This document shows positions 16,120 through 24,650 of a stretch of 64,000 nucleotides of DNA, one piece after another. Under the pieces are notes generated by a model that saw only the letters and a list, made by a program, of their open reading frames with translations, was not told where the DNA came from and did no database searches. Both the position numbers and the translations under genes were made by a program. Positions within the stretch are counted from its first letter, which is position 1; every line of letters starts with the position of its first letter. The DNA is from VRUE01 sp963747765 (lineage in GTDB: Bacteria > Actinomycetota > Thermoleophilia > Solirubrobacterales > 70-9): NCBI GenBank assembly GCA_963747765.1, contig CAVVGH010000009.1, forward strand, positions 186,001-250,000. Direction: 5' to 3'.

Positions 16120-18441
16120 TCAGGCCCCGATTCGTTCCCCGACGTCGCGGTGCACAGGCTTTGGCTCGAGGCGAACGGGGGCGGCGGAGAGAGCCTGGAT
16201 GCGCAGGTCGCTCCAGGTGAGCCCCTCGCGCACCAGCGACGGCAGCCCAAGCGTGACCGCGGTCGCGATCTCGACCGCCTGCAGGATGACTCCGTAGGCC
16301 AGCGCGTCGGCGGTCCCGATTCCCCAACCGGTGTGCAGCACGCTGATCACGGCGAGCTGGAAGACGCCGATGTTCGACGGAGTCGCCGGAATGACCGCGG
16401 TGACGTTGACGGCGAAGAGCACCGCCGCAGCCGCGCCAATCCCCGCCCGGCCGCTCAACCCGAGCGCCGCCAGCAGCGCCCAGCAGGCGGCCAGCTGGAT
16501 CGCCCAGGCAGTGAGCTGCATGGCGCTCGCGGCGAGCCCGTACCGAGGCTTGCGGAAGACCGCCAGGCCGGCCCGTACCTGCAGTAGCGCCCGGTGCGTC
16601 GCCGCGCCGATGCGCGCCAGGCGCCCATTGCCGTTGCGCCGCATCAGCGCCGGGCCAAGCAGCACCAGGAGGAGAAGGGCCAGCGGCGCGAAGCTGAAGA
16701 CGAACAGCTTCTCGGTGCTGGAGTGGAACAGGTCCGTGGTCGAGACGATGATGACCCCCAGCAGCGCCAGCGCCACGATGTTGAGCAGCGTCTGCGAGAC
16801 GAGCGTCCCGAGGAGAACGGGGAAGGTCTCCCTCATGCGACCGACGCGCCGCGCCAGCGTCATCGCTCGCGCCGGCTCGCCGAGCCGAGCCGGGAGCGTG
16901 GCTGACATCAGGACGCCGATCATCGTCGCCGACGTAACGTCGCGGCGGCGAACCGGCCGGTTGACCAGTGCCGCGCGCACAATCCCGTACCAGGAGGCGG
17001 CACGGAAGAAGAGCGAGAGGGCCATCAACAGGCACGCGACCAGCACCCAGCTGGCATCGGAGCGGACGATGCTGGCAAGCACGTTGTCGACACCGATCTT
17101 CTGCGCGGCAAGGGCGGTCAGGCCGACGCCGAGGGCTCCCGCGACGCCGAGGCCCAGGCGCCTCGCGAGGCGACGGCGCCGGCTTCCGCTCTGGACGCGC
17201 GGCGGATCGAGTGAGGGCAGTCGTTGCGGCCGTCGCGGCGGTTCCCCGTCGGCCGGCCGCAGGCCCGCCCAATGCGCAACCCGCTCGGCCGTCGTCTGGG
17301 GAACCGGCGCCTCTATCGCGCGCTCGTAGACGGCCGTGACGCGATCGGCAACCCGAGGCCACGCGTAGCGCTGGGCACTCTCGCGCGCCGCCTCGCCCAT
17401 CGTGGCCAGCCGTGCGGGCTCGTGGTGCGCGCGCTGCAGCTCCTCGGCGAGCCGCTGGGGGTCGCCGGGCGGAACCAGCACCCCGTCGACGCCGTCGGTC
17501 ACGACGTCGCTGTAGCCCGCGATCTCGGAGGCGACGACGGGCGTCCCTGCCGCGAAGGCCTCGGTCAGGACCATGCCGAAGCTCTCCCCCGAGAGGGACG
17601 GCGCGCAGAGCACGTCGGCGCGGTGCAACGCATCCCACAGCCGCGGGCCCGAGACCCTGCCTCGAATGTCAATCCGGCTCAGCGTCGTGGGGTCGGCCAA
17701 GTAGCGGAGCACGTCCTCCCGCTCGGCTCCGATCACCGTGAGCCGCGACGGAACGTGCTCGACGAGCGCTTCGAAGGCGGTCAGCAGGATCGGCAGCCCC
17801 TTGCGCTCCTCGGGGCGACCGACGAACAGCAGCCGCAGCTCCTCGCTTGCGGGCTTCGCCCCGCCGGGTGCCGTATCGACGTCGACTCCGTTCGGAATCA
17901 CCTCGTAGTGGCCGCCAAACCAGCGGCGGCCGGTCCAGGCGGCCGCCTCGGAAACGGCAATCCGGGCCGCCAGCCGGTTGAGCACGCGCCGTGCGCCCAG
18001 CGCCGAGGCGATGTGATTCGGGGCCGCCTTGGTCGAGTACGCATGAAAGGTGCCGACGACGGGCGTGTCGGAGCCGAGCGCGGCATTCCAGCCGACAAGC
18101 GGCGCCACGGGCTCGTGGACGTGGACCACGTCGTAGCCTCCGTCGCGAATCTCACGACGCACGCCCGCGAATCCGCTGGCCGGCGACACCGAGAGATTGG
18201 ATACCGCACCGTTGGCGGAAATGCCAACCGTGCGACCCAGCGGGATCAGGTAGTCGGGCGCCTGGCGCAACTCGGGCACGGCGCGGTGCAGGAACCGGCT
18301 GAGCTGACCGGGAGGATCGAACGGCGCCAACACGTGGACCTCGTCGCCACGGCCCAGGAACTCCTCAGCGAGAGCCTCGACGTGCCGGTTCACTCCACCC
18401 TGATAGCTCCACGAATATGGGGACACGAGGGCAATGCGCAC
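16120..18441 (-). CDS. GT4 glycosyltransferase fused to a flippase-like membrane domain
   Basis: A 773-residue two-part protein. Residues 1 to about 390 form a GT-B glycosyltransferase of family 4, close to PimA-type phosphatidylinositol mannosyltransferases: GGVNRH near the start, HVHEPVAPL at 107, FHAY at 132, and the EX7E pair at Glu286/Glu294. Residues about 430-740 are a multi-helix membrane domain of the LPG_synthase_TM/UPF0104 family (motif RLGEPARAM, then SNIGVFQLAV). The fusion suggests sugar addition and lipid movement by one chain at the membrane. The GTG start lies 12 nt after the upstream gene's stop, so they are probably co-transcribed. Confidence 0.82.
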   Translation of the reverse strand: MRIALVSPYSWSYQGGVNRHVEALAEEFLGRGDEVHVLAPFDPPGQLSRFLHRAVPELRQAPDYLIPLGRTVGISANGAVSNLSVSPASGFAGVRREIRDGGYDVVHVHEPVAPLVGWNAALGSDTPVVGTFHAYSTKAAPNHIASALGARRVLNRLAARIAVSEAAAWTGRRWFGGHYEVIPNGVDVDTAPGGAKPASEELRLLFVGRPEERKGLPILLTAFEALVEHVPSRLTVIGAEREDVLRYLADPTTLSRIDIRGRVSGPRLWDALHRADVLCAPSLSGESFGMVLTEAFAAGTPVVASEIAGYSDVVTDGVDGVLVPPGDPQRLAEELQRAHHEPARLATMGEAARESAQRYAWPRVADRVTAVYERAIEAPVPQTTAERVAHWAGLRPADGEPPRRPQRLPSLDPPRVQSGSRRRRLARRLGLGVAGALGVGLTALAAQKIGVDNVLASIVRSDASWVLVACLLMALSLFFRAASWYGIVRAALVNRPVRRRDVTSATMIGVLMSATLPARLGEPARAMTLARRVGRMRETFPVLLGTLVSQTLLNIVALALLGVIIVSTTDLFHSSTEKLFVFSFAPLALLLLVLLGPALMRRNGNGRLARIGAATHRALLQVRAGLAVFRKPRYGLAASAMQLTAWAIQLAACWALLAALGLSGRAGIGAAAAVLFAVNVTAVIPATPSNIGVFQLAVISVLHTGWGIGTADALAYGVILQAVEIATAVTLGLPSLVREGLTWSDLRIQALSAAPVRLEPKPVHRDVGERIGA

Positions 18442-18453
18442 GAGGGAAAAAGC

Positions 18454-20346
18454 CTAGTCGATCGAGCGGCTCCCTCCCGTGACGCCGACCGCAGCCCAGG
18501 CGAAGCCGGTGAACGCGAGCAGGTAGACGGCTCCGATCTCCAGCATCACGGCACCGGAGTCGTTGGCGAGCGTTCCCAGCAGGATCGCCGCCAGCGCCCC
18601 CCAAAGCCCGGCGCGCATCGCCGGCCGGCCGCGCAACCAGCTCGCCAGCCGGCGCCGGCCAGCGAGCGCGAGCGCGACCGCCGCAACCACAAGCGGCATG
18701 AAGGCGAGGATGAAGGGCCGGGCGAAACTGTGAGCGGAGAGCTGCAGCCGCCGCTGGGCAACGTCGGTGAGGTTCCCCAGCCCACCGGCGTCGAGCACCG
18801 ATCTGGTCAGGTGCGCGTTCGCCCCCGAGGCCAGGTCGACGAGCGCCAGGAGCGCAACCGCCACAAGCGGCGCCGCGATGACCAGCAGCGCCCGGCGACG
18901 CCGCCGAGCCGCGACCAGGTAGGCCGCCACGCCACTTCCGACCGGCAGCACGATCGCCGCACCGACGTCGGCCCCGAATCGCCCCGCCCCGAAGACGAGG
19001 GCGAGGGCAAAACCGACCGAGAGGAAGACGACCGCGGGCCGGGGCGCCCAGCGGGGGGAAAACCCGGTGAGCGCCGCACCGGTCCCCGCCACGATCAGCA
19101 CCACCAGGATCGCCTCGAGCTCGTTGCCGATGCCGTAGAAGCGCACCCCCAGACCCGGATTGGGACCGAGCAGCGACAGGGCGGTGAGCGGTGAGCCGGC
19201 AATCGCATCGATCGCATAGGCGACTACGGTGAGAGCGCTGGCCACGGCCAGCGCCCGGTACCCACGCAGGGTCGCGAGGGTCAGCAGTGCAAGCAACGGC
19301 GCGCCGGCGATCGTCAGCAGCTGTTCGACACCCCTGTCGGGCTCCAGCGCAGCGCCGAACAGCAGGATCAACGGCAGGTAGACGACGCTCAGCGCCGCCA
19401 GGCCGACGGCGGGCCGCGCCACCCGACCGCGTGTCCCAGCGACCAGCAGCGCGAGCGCGAGGAGCCAGGTCAGCAGCCCCACGCCGATCACCGGACCGCG
19501 CCGTACCGGCACCTCGGCCATCCTGTCGCCCAGCGAGATCACCGTCGCCACATCGACGTGCCGCTCCGCGCGGACCGGCTGGCCGGATACCGCGGAGGGA
19601 ACCCCGACGCCAAGCCGGCGCAGGACCGTCGGCGCGACATCGGTGGAGAGGACGTATCCGTCGAGCCGCGTGCTGTCCGAGGTGAGGTTTCCGTCGAAGC
19701 CCCGACCGGCCACCCCGATTGCCAGCGCGCGGTTCTTCGCCGGTGGGGGGCGCTCGATGGCGATCAGCAGGTCGTCGCCGCGCAGGCCGCGCACGAGGGA
19801 CGGCAGCTGGGCAAGGCCTGCGCTGCGAACCTCGAAGGTTCGGACGGCAGTCGGGCGGGGAGCTCCACTTGACTTTTTCGGTGGGGCGGTGGCGGCGGTC
19901 CCCGGTTCGGGCGCCGAAAAAGCACAAGACGCTTCGCCCCCCACCCCGCCCCCGCCAGCTTCAGACCTGCTCGCCACCACGCGCCCCCCGGCTCCTGCGG
20001 ACGCACCGCCGCCATCTCTGCCATCCCCGGCGGTTTTGGCCACCGCCCGGGTGGTCACACCGGCGGCTCGGAGAGTTGAAGCGAGGAGGCCGGGGACGAT
20101 GTCGGCCGGGGCCGAGTCGGCGCGCTCGACGACCGCCCGCCACCAGCCCGCGCAATCTCCATTCGCCCCGAAGCTCGGGAGTCTGGTGTCGTAGAGCGAG
20201 TCGAAAGCCCTGTTTCCCTGCGTGATGTCCAGGTAGGTCTGCCCCGCCGGCACGCTCCCCAAGCCCGCACTCATCAACCCCACCCCCATCCCAACCCCCG
20301 CCAGCCGCTCGACCCTCGTGCCCCTCTGCAGCCACGCGAGGATCAC
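18454..20346 (-). CDS. Large multi-spanning membrane protein with phosphatase-superfamily-like outer domain
   Basis: About 630 residues. The N-terminal half has one membrane helix and an exported part. Its end (LTSDSTRLDGYVLSTDVAPTV) resembles the terminal part of alkaline phosphatase/sulfatase-superfamily domains, but the metal sites are not recognisable. The C-terminal half contains ten or so membrane helices. Start assignment is uncertain: GTG 20346 was chosen because an earlier start would overlap the divergent gene. A low-complexity insertion (GGGGVGGEAS...APPKKSSGAP) coincides with a palindromic element at 19853-19956. It pairs with the glycosyltransferase-flippase gene and probably acts in envelope glycan or lipid assembly. 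Confidence 0.6.
   Translation of the reverse strand: MILAWLQRGTRVERLAGVGMGVGLMSAGLGSVPAGQTYLDITQGNRAFDSLYDTRLPSFGANGDCAGWWRAVVERADSAPADIVPGLLASTLRAAGVTTRAVAKTAGDGRDGGGASAGAGGRVVASRSEAGGGGVGGEASCAFSAPEPGTAATAPPKKSSGAPRPTAVRTFEVRSAGLAQLPSLVRGLRGDDLLIAIERPPPAKNRALAIGVAGRGFDGNLTSDSTRLDGYVLSTDVAPTVLRRLGVGVPSAVSGQPVRAERHVDVATVISLGDRMAEVPVRRGPVIGVGLLTWLLALALLVAGTRGRVARPAVGLAALSVVYLPLILLFGAALEPDRGVEQLLTIAGAPLLALLTLATLRGYRALAVASALTVVAYAIDAIAGSPLTALSLLGPNPGLGVRFYGIGNELEAILVVLIVAGTGAALTGFSPRWAPRPAVVFLSVGFALALVFGAGRFGADVGAAIVLPVGSGVAAYLVAARRRRRALLVIAAPLVAVALLALVDLASGANAHLTRSVLDAGGLGNLTDVAQRRLQLSAHSFARPFILAFMPLVVAAVALALAGRRRLASWLRGRPAMRAGLWGALAAILLGTLANDSGAVMLEIGAVYLLAFTGFAWAAVGVTGGSRSID
19853..19956. repeat. 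Palindromic element, in frame inside the membrane-protein gene
   Basis: CTTTTTCG at 19873-19880 and CGAAAAAG at 19915-19922 lie exactly 34 nt apart, inside arms that are G-rich on one side and C-rich on the other. It is an inverted, recognisably homologous copy of the element at 20377-20487 (both contain CGAAGCGTCTTGTG next to the core). It is read through in frame by the gene. Confidence 0.75.
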
Positions 20347-20376
20347 GCGCGTCGGCGGTCTGCGGCTGGGGCGTGC

Positions 20377-20487
20377 CGGGGGTGGGGCGGGGGTCGAAGC
20401 GTCTTGTGATTTTTCGGCGGTCGGCCCTCGGACGGCTGCGGACGCCTCACCGAAAAAGCTAAGCGTAGGCCCCCACCCCACCCCCGG
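20377..20487. repeat. Palindromic element between divergent genes
   Basis: ATTTTTCG at 20409-20416 and CGAAAAAG at 20451-20458, 34 nt apart, with outer arms rich in GGGGTGGGG and CCCCACCCC. It lies in the divergent region between the membrane-protein gene and the HemQ-like gene, so it probably forms part of their 5' leaders or promoter region. Confidence 0.75.
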
Positions 20488-20530
20488 CACCACCCCGAGG
20501 GAGACAGCGACGGCCGCTATCGTGACCCCG

Positions 20531-21235
20531 ATGGCAGACCGCACCTTTGCAAAGTTCACTTTCTTCAAGATCGACCCCGCATGGCGCCGCCGGGACAACG
20601 GGCTGCGCGCCGCCGACAAGCAGGAGTTCCTGGCGGCATGTGACGACTTCGCCCTCGACCGCGCGCTGCGCGCCTACTCAACAATAGGCACGCGGGGCGA
20701 CGTCGACCTCGTGCTGCTCAGCCAGAGCCCCAACCTCGAGGACCTGCACACCTTCCACGTCGTGCTCGGCCAGAGCGGCCTGGCGAAGTGGGCGGAGACC
20801 CCCTACTCGTTTCTCTCGATGACCAAACGCTCGCCATATTCCGACGAGCGGGCGCGGCCGGAGATCTGCGTCTCAGAGCGCAAGTACCTCTTCCTCTACC
20901 CGATGGTCAAGCAGCGGCGCTGGTACTCGCTGCCGGAGGAGGAGCGCGGGCGGATCATGCGCAGCCACATCGAGGTTGGGCGGCGCTACCCGGAGATCAC
21001 GATCAACACGTCCTACTCCTTTGGCCTCGACGACCAGGAGTTCGTCGTCGCCTTCGAGGGAGACGAGCCGGGGATGTTCCTCGACCTCGTCAACGAGCTG
21101 CGCCCAACCGAGTCAAGTGCCTATACCGAGCGGGAGACCCCGATCTTCACCTGCGTCGCGATGTCCGTGCGCAAGGCGCTCGATGCCCTCGACGGCACGG
21201 CCAGCGTCGGCGCCGAGGCCACCCAACTCCGATGA
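20531..21235 (+). CDS. Chlorite dismutase-family protein (HemQ/ChdC-like)
   Basis: A 234-residue protein of the chlorite dismutase superfamily. The pattern YPMVKQRRWYSLPEEERG followed by HIEVGRRYPEI and NTSYSFGLDDQEFVVAFE matches HemQ-type coproheme decarboxylases, which make heme from coproheme in Gram-positive lineages. The His in HIEVGRRY is in the region that binds heme in the family, but I cannot confirm the ligand. ATG 20531 was chosen because the family begins just after it. The stop overlaps the next gene by ATGA, so the pair is translationally coupled. Confidence 0.8.
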   Translation: MADRTFAKFTFFKIDPAWRRRDNGLRAADKQEFLAACDDFALDRALRAYSTIGTRGDVDLVLLSQSPNLEDLHTFHVVLGQSGLAKWAETPYSFLSMTKRSPYSDERARPEICVSERKYLFLYPMVKQRRWYSLPEEERGRIMRSHIEVGRRYPEITINTSYSFGLDDQEFVVAFEGDEPGMFLDLVNELRPTESSAYTERETPIFTCVAMSVRKALDALDGTASVGAEATQLR

Positions 21236-21771
21236 CCGTCGAGGCGCTGAGCTACGCCATCGACGACCAGGACCACCTGATCAAGGTCGACCAGAACTAC
21301 TACCGCTTTGCCGAAGAGAACGGCTGGGAGGAGGCTGGCAGCAGCCTGGGCCGCTCGCTTTGGGATTTCGTCGCCGGCCACGAGATGCGAAAGGTGCAGC
21401 GCCTGCTGCTGAAGCGGATCCGCGACGCCGTGCGAGAAGTCGACCTGCCCTTCCGCTGCGACGGTCCCGACATGCGCCGCGAAATGCAGCTTCGAATCGT
21501 GTCGCACAGCTCCGGGCGAACCGTGATGTTCGCGGCTCGGCTCAACGCCGAGGCCCGCCGAGAGAACACCCAGCCACTGCTGGATCCCACTGCGCCACGC
21601 GGGGAGGAGATGCTCGTGATGTGCGGCTGGTGCGACCGCTTCGAGGTCGACGGAGAGTGGGTGGAGGTCGAGGAGGCCGCCGCAAGGCTGGAGCTCTTCC
21701 GGCGCGAGGTGATGCCGGCGCTCGACCACGGAATCTGTCCCCGTTGCAGCAGACTGTTGGCAACGGCGTAG
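21232..21771 (+). CDS. PAS-like protein with C-terminal Cys cluster
   Basis: A 179-residue protein. The N-terminal part resembles a PAS-type sensory fold (RSLWDFVAGHEMRKVQRLL). The C-terminus has CGWCDRF, a helical segment, and then HGICPRC near the end. This CxxC...HGICPxC arrangement is a known C-terminal signature in PAS-linked signalling proteins and is a likely metal or heme site. There is no kinase or output domain. Its start overlaps the stop of the HemQ-like gene, which suggests a sensor or regulatory partner linked to heme or redox state; that link is inference. Confidence 0.65.
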   Translation: MTVEALSYAIDDQDHLIKVDQNYYRFAEENGWEEAGSSLGRSLWDFVAGHEMRKVQRLLLKRIRDAVREVDLPFRCDGPDMRREMQLRIVSHSSGRTVMFAARLNAEARRENTQPLLDPTAPRGEEMLVMCGWCDRFEVDGEWVEVEEAAARLELFRREVMPALDHGICPRCSRLLATA

Positions 21772-21855
21772 AACGAGGCCGCCTGGCGTTCCATATGCTT
21801 CTCAGCCCCCTGCCCGCTGCGCAAATCGCCCTGAAAACCAGCACGGAAATAGGAA

Positions 21856-23262
21856 ATGACTCAGATCGGAACGCTTGACAACCCGCTCCGCGTCGCCATC
21901 GTCGGCGCCGGCCCGGCCGGCTTCTACAGCGCCGAGCACATCCTCAAGGATGGAGAGCTTCACACCCAGGTCGACCTGTTCGACCGCCTGCCGACCCCGT
22001 TCGGACTCGTTCGCGGAGGGGTTGCTCCCGACCACCCCAAGATCAAGTCGGTGATCCGCGTCTACAGGAAGACGGCGGCACGCGACGGATTCCGCTTCTT
22101 CGGCAATGTCAAGGTCGGCCACGACATCGAGGCCGAGGATCTCGAGCGCTTTTACCACGCGATCGTCTACACGGTTGGCTGCGAGAGCGACCGCCATCTC
22201 GGCATACCCGGCGAGGACCTGCCGGGCAGCCATGCCGCAACCGCCTTCGTCGGCTGGTACAACGCCCACCCCGACTACGCGGACGAGCAGTTCGACCTCT
22301 CCAGCGAACGGGCGGTGGTGATCGGCAACGGCAACGTCGCGATGGACGTGGCGCGCATGCTGGCGCTGACCGACGGCGAGCTGCGCCAGACCGATACCGC
22401 CGACCACGCGATAGAGGCGCTCGACCGCAGCCAGATCCGCGAGATCGTGGTGCTCGGTCGCCGCGGCCCGGCGCAGGCAGCCTTCACCAACCCGGAGATC
22501 AAAGAGCTGGGCGAGATGGAGGACGCGGACGTGATCGTTGACCCTGCCGAGGTCGAGCTCGACCCGGCCAGCCGGGCCTTCATCGAGTCCGACGAGGCGG
22601 ACAAGACCTCCCGCGTCAACGTCGAGATCCTGAGTGAGTACGCCCAGCGGGAGCCAGCCGGGAAGGACAGGCGGATCGTCCTGCGCTTCCTCCGCTCGCC
22701 GGTGGAGATCAGCGGCGACGGCAAGGTCGAGAAGATCGTGATCGGACGCAACGAGCTGGTCGACGAGGGCGGCACCCTGCGGCCCAGGGACACCGGCGAC
22801 CGCGAGGAGCTGGACTGCGGGCTGGTGCTCCGCTCGGTCGGCTACACGGGGATCCCGATCGAGGGGGTGCCGTTCGACGAGAAGAAGGGGCTGATCCTCA
22901 ACGAGGGCGGCCGCGTCCTCGACTCCCACGACGCCGGCCACCGGGTCGGGCACTACACGGCCGGCTGGATCAAGCGCGGCCCGTCGGGCGTCATCGGGAC
23001 CAACAAGAAATGCGCCCAGGAAACCGTTGAGCATCTCCTTGCCGACGCCGGCTCGGGTGTGCTGCTCGACCCGGAGAGCCCCGATCCCGCCGCGGTCGAC
23101 GACCTGTTGAGGGAGCGGGACATTCGCTTCGTCAGCTTCGACGATTGGGAGGCGATCGACCAGGCCGAGGTCGGCCGCGGCGAGCCCCACGGCCGGCCGC
23201 GGGTCAAGTTCGTGCGGGTCGAGGAGATGCTCGAGGCCCTCGGCGAGAAGGTCTCCGGCTGA
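21856..23262 (+). CDS. fprA: Ferredoxin/adrenodoxin-type NADP reductase
   Basis: A 468-residue flavoprotein of the FprA/adrenodoxin reductase family, moving electrons between NADPH and ferredoxin. The FAD-binding GAGPAG is at residues 17-22 and is followed by PFGLVRGGVAPDHPKIK, diagnostic of the family. The NADP-binding GNGNVAMDVARML comes near residue 157. GYTGIPIEGVPFD and GWIKRGPSGVIGTNK lie in the C-terminal FAD domain. A GGAA ribosome site precedes the ATG. BolA follows 7 nt after the stop, which fits an Fe-S/ferredoxin gene neighbourhood. Confidence 0.92.
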   Translation: MTQIGTLDNPLRVAIVGAGPAGFYSAEHILKDGELHTQVDLFDRLPTPFGLVRGGVAPDHPKIKSVIRVYRKTAARDGFRFFGNVKVGHDIEAEDLERFYHAIVYTVGCESDRHLGIPGEDLPGSHAATAFVGWYNAHPDYADEQFDLSSERAVVIGNGNVAMDVARMLALTDGELRQTDTADHAIEALDRSQIREIVVLGRRGPAQAAFTNPEIKELGEMEDADVIVDPAEVELDPASRAFIESDEADKTSRVNVEILSEYAQREPAGKDRRIVLRFLRSPVEISGDGKVEKIVIGRNELVDEGGTLRPRDTGDREELDCGLVLRSVGYTGIPIEGVPFDEKKGLILNEGGRVLDSHDAGHRVGHYTAGWIKRGPSGVIGTNKKCAQETVEHLLADAGSGVLLDPESPDPAAVDDLLRERDIRFVSFDDWEAIDQAEVGRGEPHGRPRVKFVRVEEMLEALGEKVSG

Positions 23263-23269
23263 TCCGGTC

Positions 23270-23494
23270 ATGACCGACCTCGGAGAGCTCGAGGGAATGA
23301 TCAGAGCGGCGCTGCCGGGCGCCGAGGTCGAGGTGAGTGACGAAACGGGCACCGGCGACCACCTCCGCGCAACCGTCTCCGCTCCGCAGTTCGAGGGGCT
23401 CTCGCGAATCGAGCAGCACCGTCTCGTCAAGGCGGCCGTGAGCGAGCGCTTCGAGGACGGCACGATCCACGCCCTCAGCATCAGAACCAGATGA
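23270..23494 (+). CDS. BolA-family protein
   Basis: A 74-residue protein matching the BolA/IbaG fold: an acidic helix (LGELEGMIRAALPGAEVEV), a beta hairpin with GDHLRATVSAPQFEG, then RIEQHRLVKAAVSE. BolA proteins partner with monothiol CGFS glutaredoxins in Fe-S cluster handling. Such a glutaredoxin gene begins 96 nt downstream, which strongly supports the assignment. The gene is 7 nt from fprA and likely in the same transcript. Confidence 0.9.
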   Translation: MTDLGELEGMIRAALPGAEVEVSDETGTGDHLRATVSAPQFEGLSRIEQHRLVKAAVSERFEDGTIHALSIRTR

Positions 23495-23519
23495 GTTAGT
23501 TCCACATCCACACACGCCT

Positions 23520-23574
23520 GAGCTTCCGGTGCGGCCTTCGCGCCGCAGGGGTGCGAAAGGCGCACCGGAAGCTC
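23520..23574. promoter_or_regulatory. 14-bp inverted repeat between bolA and grx genes
   Basis: GAGCTTCCGGTGCG at 23520-23533 and its exact complement at 23561-23574, separated by 27 nt. It may act as a terminator or attenuator for the bolA transcript. The right half (GGGTGCGAAAGGCGCACCGG) resembles sequence just upstream of the biotinyl-protein gene at 51729-51748. Confidence 0.6.
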
Positions 23575-23590
23575 TCGCTACCCTGTGGCC

Positions 23591-23989
23591 ATGGCCGATC
23601 CACAGTTGAAAGAGAAGGTCGAGGAGCTGATCGCCGCCAACCCGGTGCTGCTCTTCATGAAAGGCACACCGGAGATGCCGCGCTGCGGATTCTCGATGCG
23701 TGTGGTCCAGGTGCTCGACACGATGAACGTCGAGTACGGCGCGATCGACGTGCTGCCGGCGCTGCAGCCGTTGCGCGAAGTGACCGGTGAGATCTCCGAC
23801 TGGCAGACGTTCCCGCAGCTCTACGTCAATGGCGACCTGGTCGGTGGCGCCGACATCGTCGAGGAGATGTTCGAGTCCGGCGAGCTCGCCGGGACGCTCG
23901 GGGTCGAGCAGCCCGCGGACGTGCCGCAGGCGTCCCCCCCGGGGGAGCCGTCCCCGCCGGGGCAGTCGCCACCCCTTCAGATCGAGTAG
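23591..23989 (+). CDS. grxD: Monothiol glutaredoxin (Grx4/GrxD type)
   Basis: A 132-residue CGFS glutaredoxin. The Cys of CGFS is residue 32, preceded by the typical KGTPEMPRCGFS. The glutathione-binding WQTFPQLYVNGDLVGGADIV segment follows. It is known to bind and pass on Fe-S clusters with BolA partners. A Pro/Ser-rich tail of about 25 residues past the fold is unusual. Start choice is ATG 23591; GTG 23585 is also in frame. It sits beside bolA and near erpA. Confidence 0.93.
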   Translation: MADPQLKEKVEELIAANPVLLFMKGTPEMPRCGFSMRVVQVLDTMNVEYGAIDVLPALQPLREVTGEISDWQTFPQLYVNGDLVGGADIVEEMFESGELAGTLGVEQPADVPQASPPGEPSPPGQSPPLQIE

Positions 23990-24040
23990 CAGCGGGGCGC
24001 GGCACCCACGGCTTTGACCGCGGGCGCCGCCCGCCCGAAG

Positions 24041-24454
24041 CTAGCGGCGCTTGGCGCTGAACTTAATCCAGTGCGACACGCAGCGCGGGCCGCCCTTCTT
24101 CAACCGATCCTTGACGCGGATCTTGCCGCGCACAATCCGGTCGGTGGCCTTGCCCTTGAAGAACACTTCGTCGGTCGAGCCCAGCTGGACGTCGTGGAAC
24201 ATGCCGTTCTTGCCTATCGGAGTGCGCTGAAAGCCGCTCTCGTCAACGATCAGGAGCGAGCCATCCCTGCACTTCAGCGTCGCCACGAAGTGGCGGACCT
24301 GCAGGGTGCGCCGATGCACGGTGAGCGCAACCGCGCGCTTCTGAGCCGTCTTCCCCTTGTAGACGCGCTTGGAAGCCGCGCCGGCGAAAGACACTCCCTC
24401 CACCGCAACGAGGGCGCAAATCATCATCGCTCCAACAAAGAGCCGAAAACGCAT
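24041..24454 (-). CDS. Secreted hypothetical protein
   Basis: A 137-residue protein with a clear signal peptide (residues 1-26, ending FAGAASKR) and a mature basic domain. Two Cys (LKCRDGS and GGPRCVSHW) could form a disulfide outside the cell. The family is not recognised. It is transcribed away from erpA and towards the grx gene. The 196-bp gap to erpA carries only a weak GTTGC...GCAAC repeat. Confidence 0.6.
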   Translation of the reverse strand: MRFRLFVGAMMICALVAVEGVSFAGAASKRVYKGKTAQKRAVALTVHRRTLQVRHFVATLKCRDGSLLIVDESGFQRTPIGKNGMFHDVQLGSTDEVFFKGKATDRIVRGKIRVKDRLKKGGPRCVSHWIKFSAKRR

Positions 24455-24650
24455 ACCTCTCCTGCCTCCTCTGATTGGTTACAGGGGTTGCTACTACCCG
24501 CAACAAGGCGGCCGACGCAATGTTGCGCTCGCCCCCCAACAGGCCAGCCGCCGCCTGACCAGGCAGGTCAAGGACGCAGGGAAGCGAGGTGAGGGGAGCG
24601 CTCCAGTGCGTGACCCGATCCGAGCGACCGAGGACGCCGACACACGCAGG

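Noticed and set aside
20531..20619. Start of the large membrane protein at 20619 (721 codons)
   Set aside because: It would overlap the HemQ-like gene on the other strand and run through a palindromic repeat; a start near 20346 fits better.
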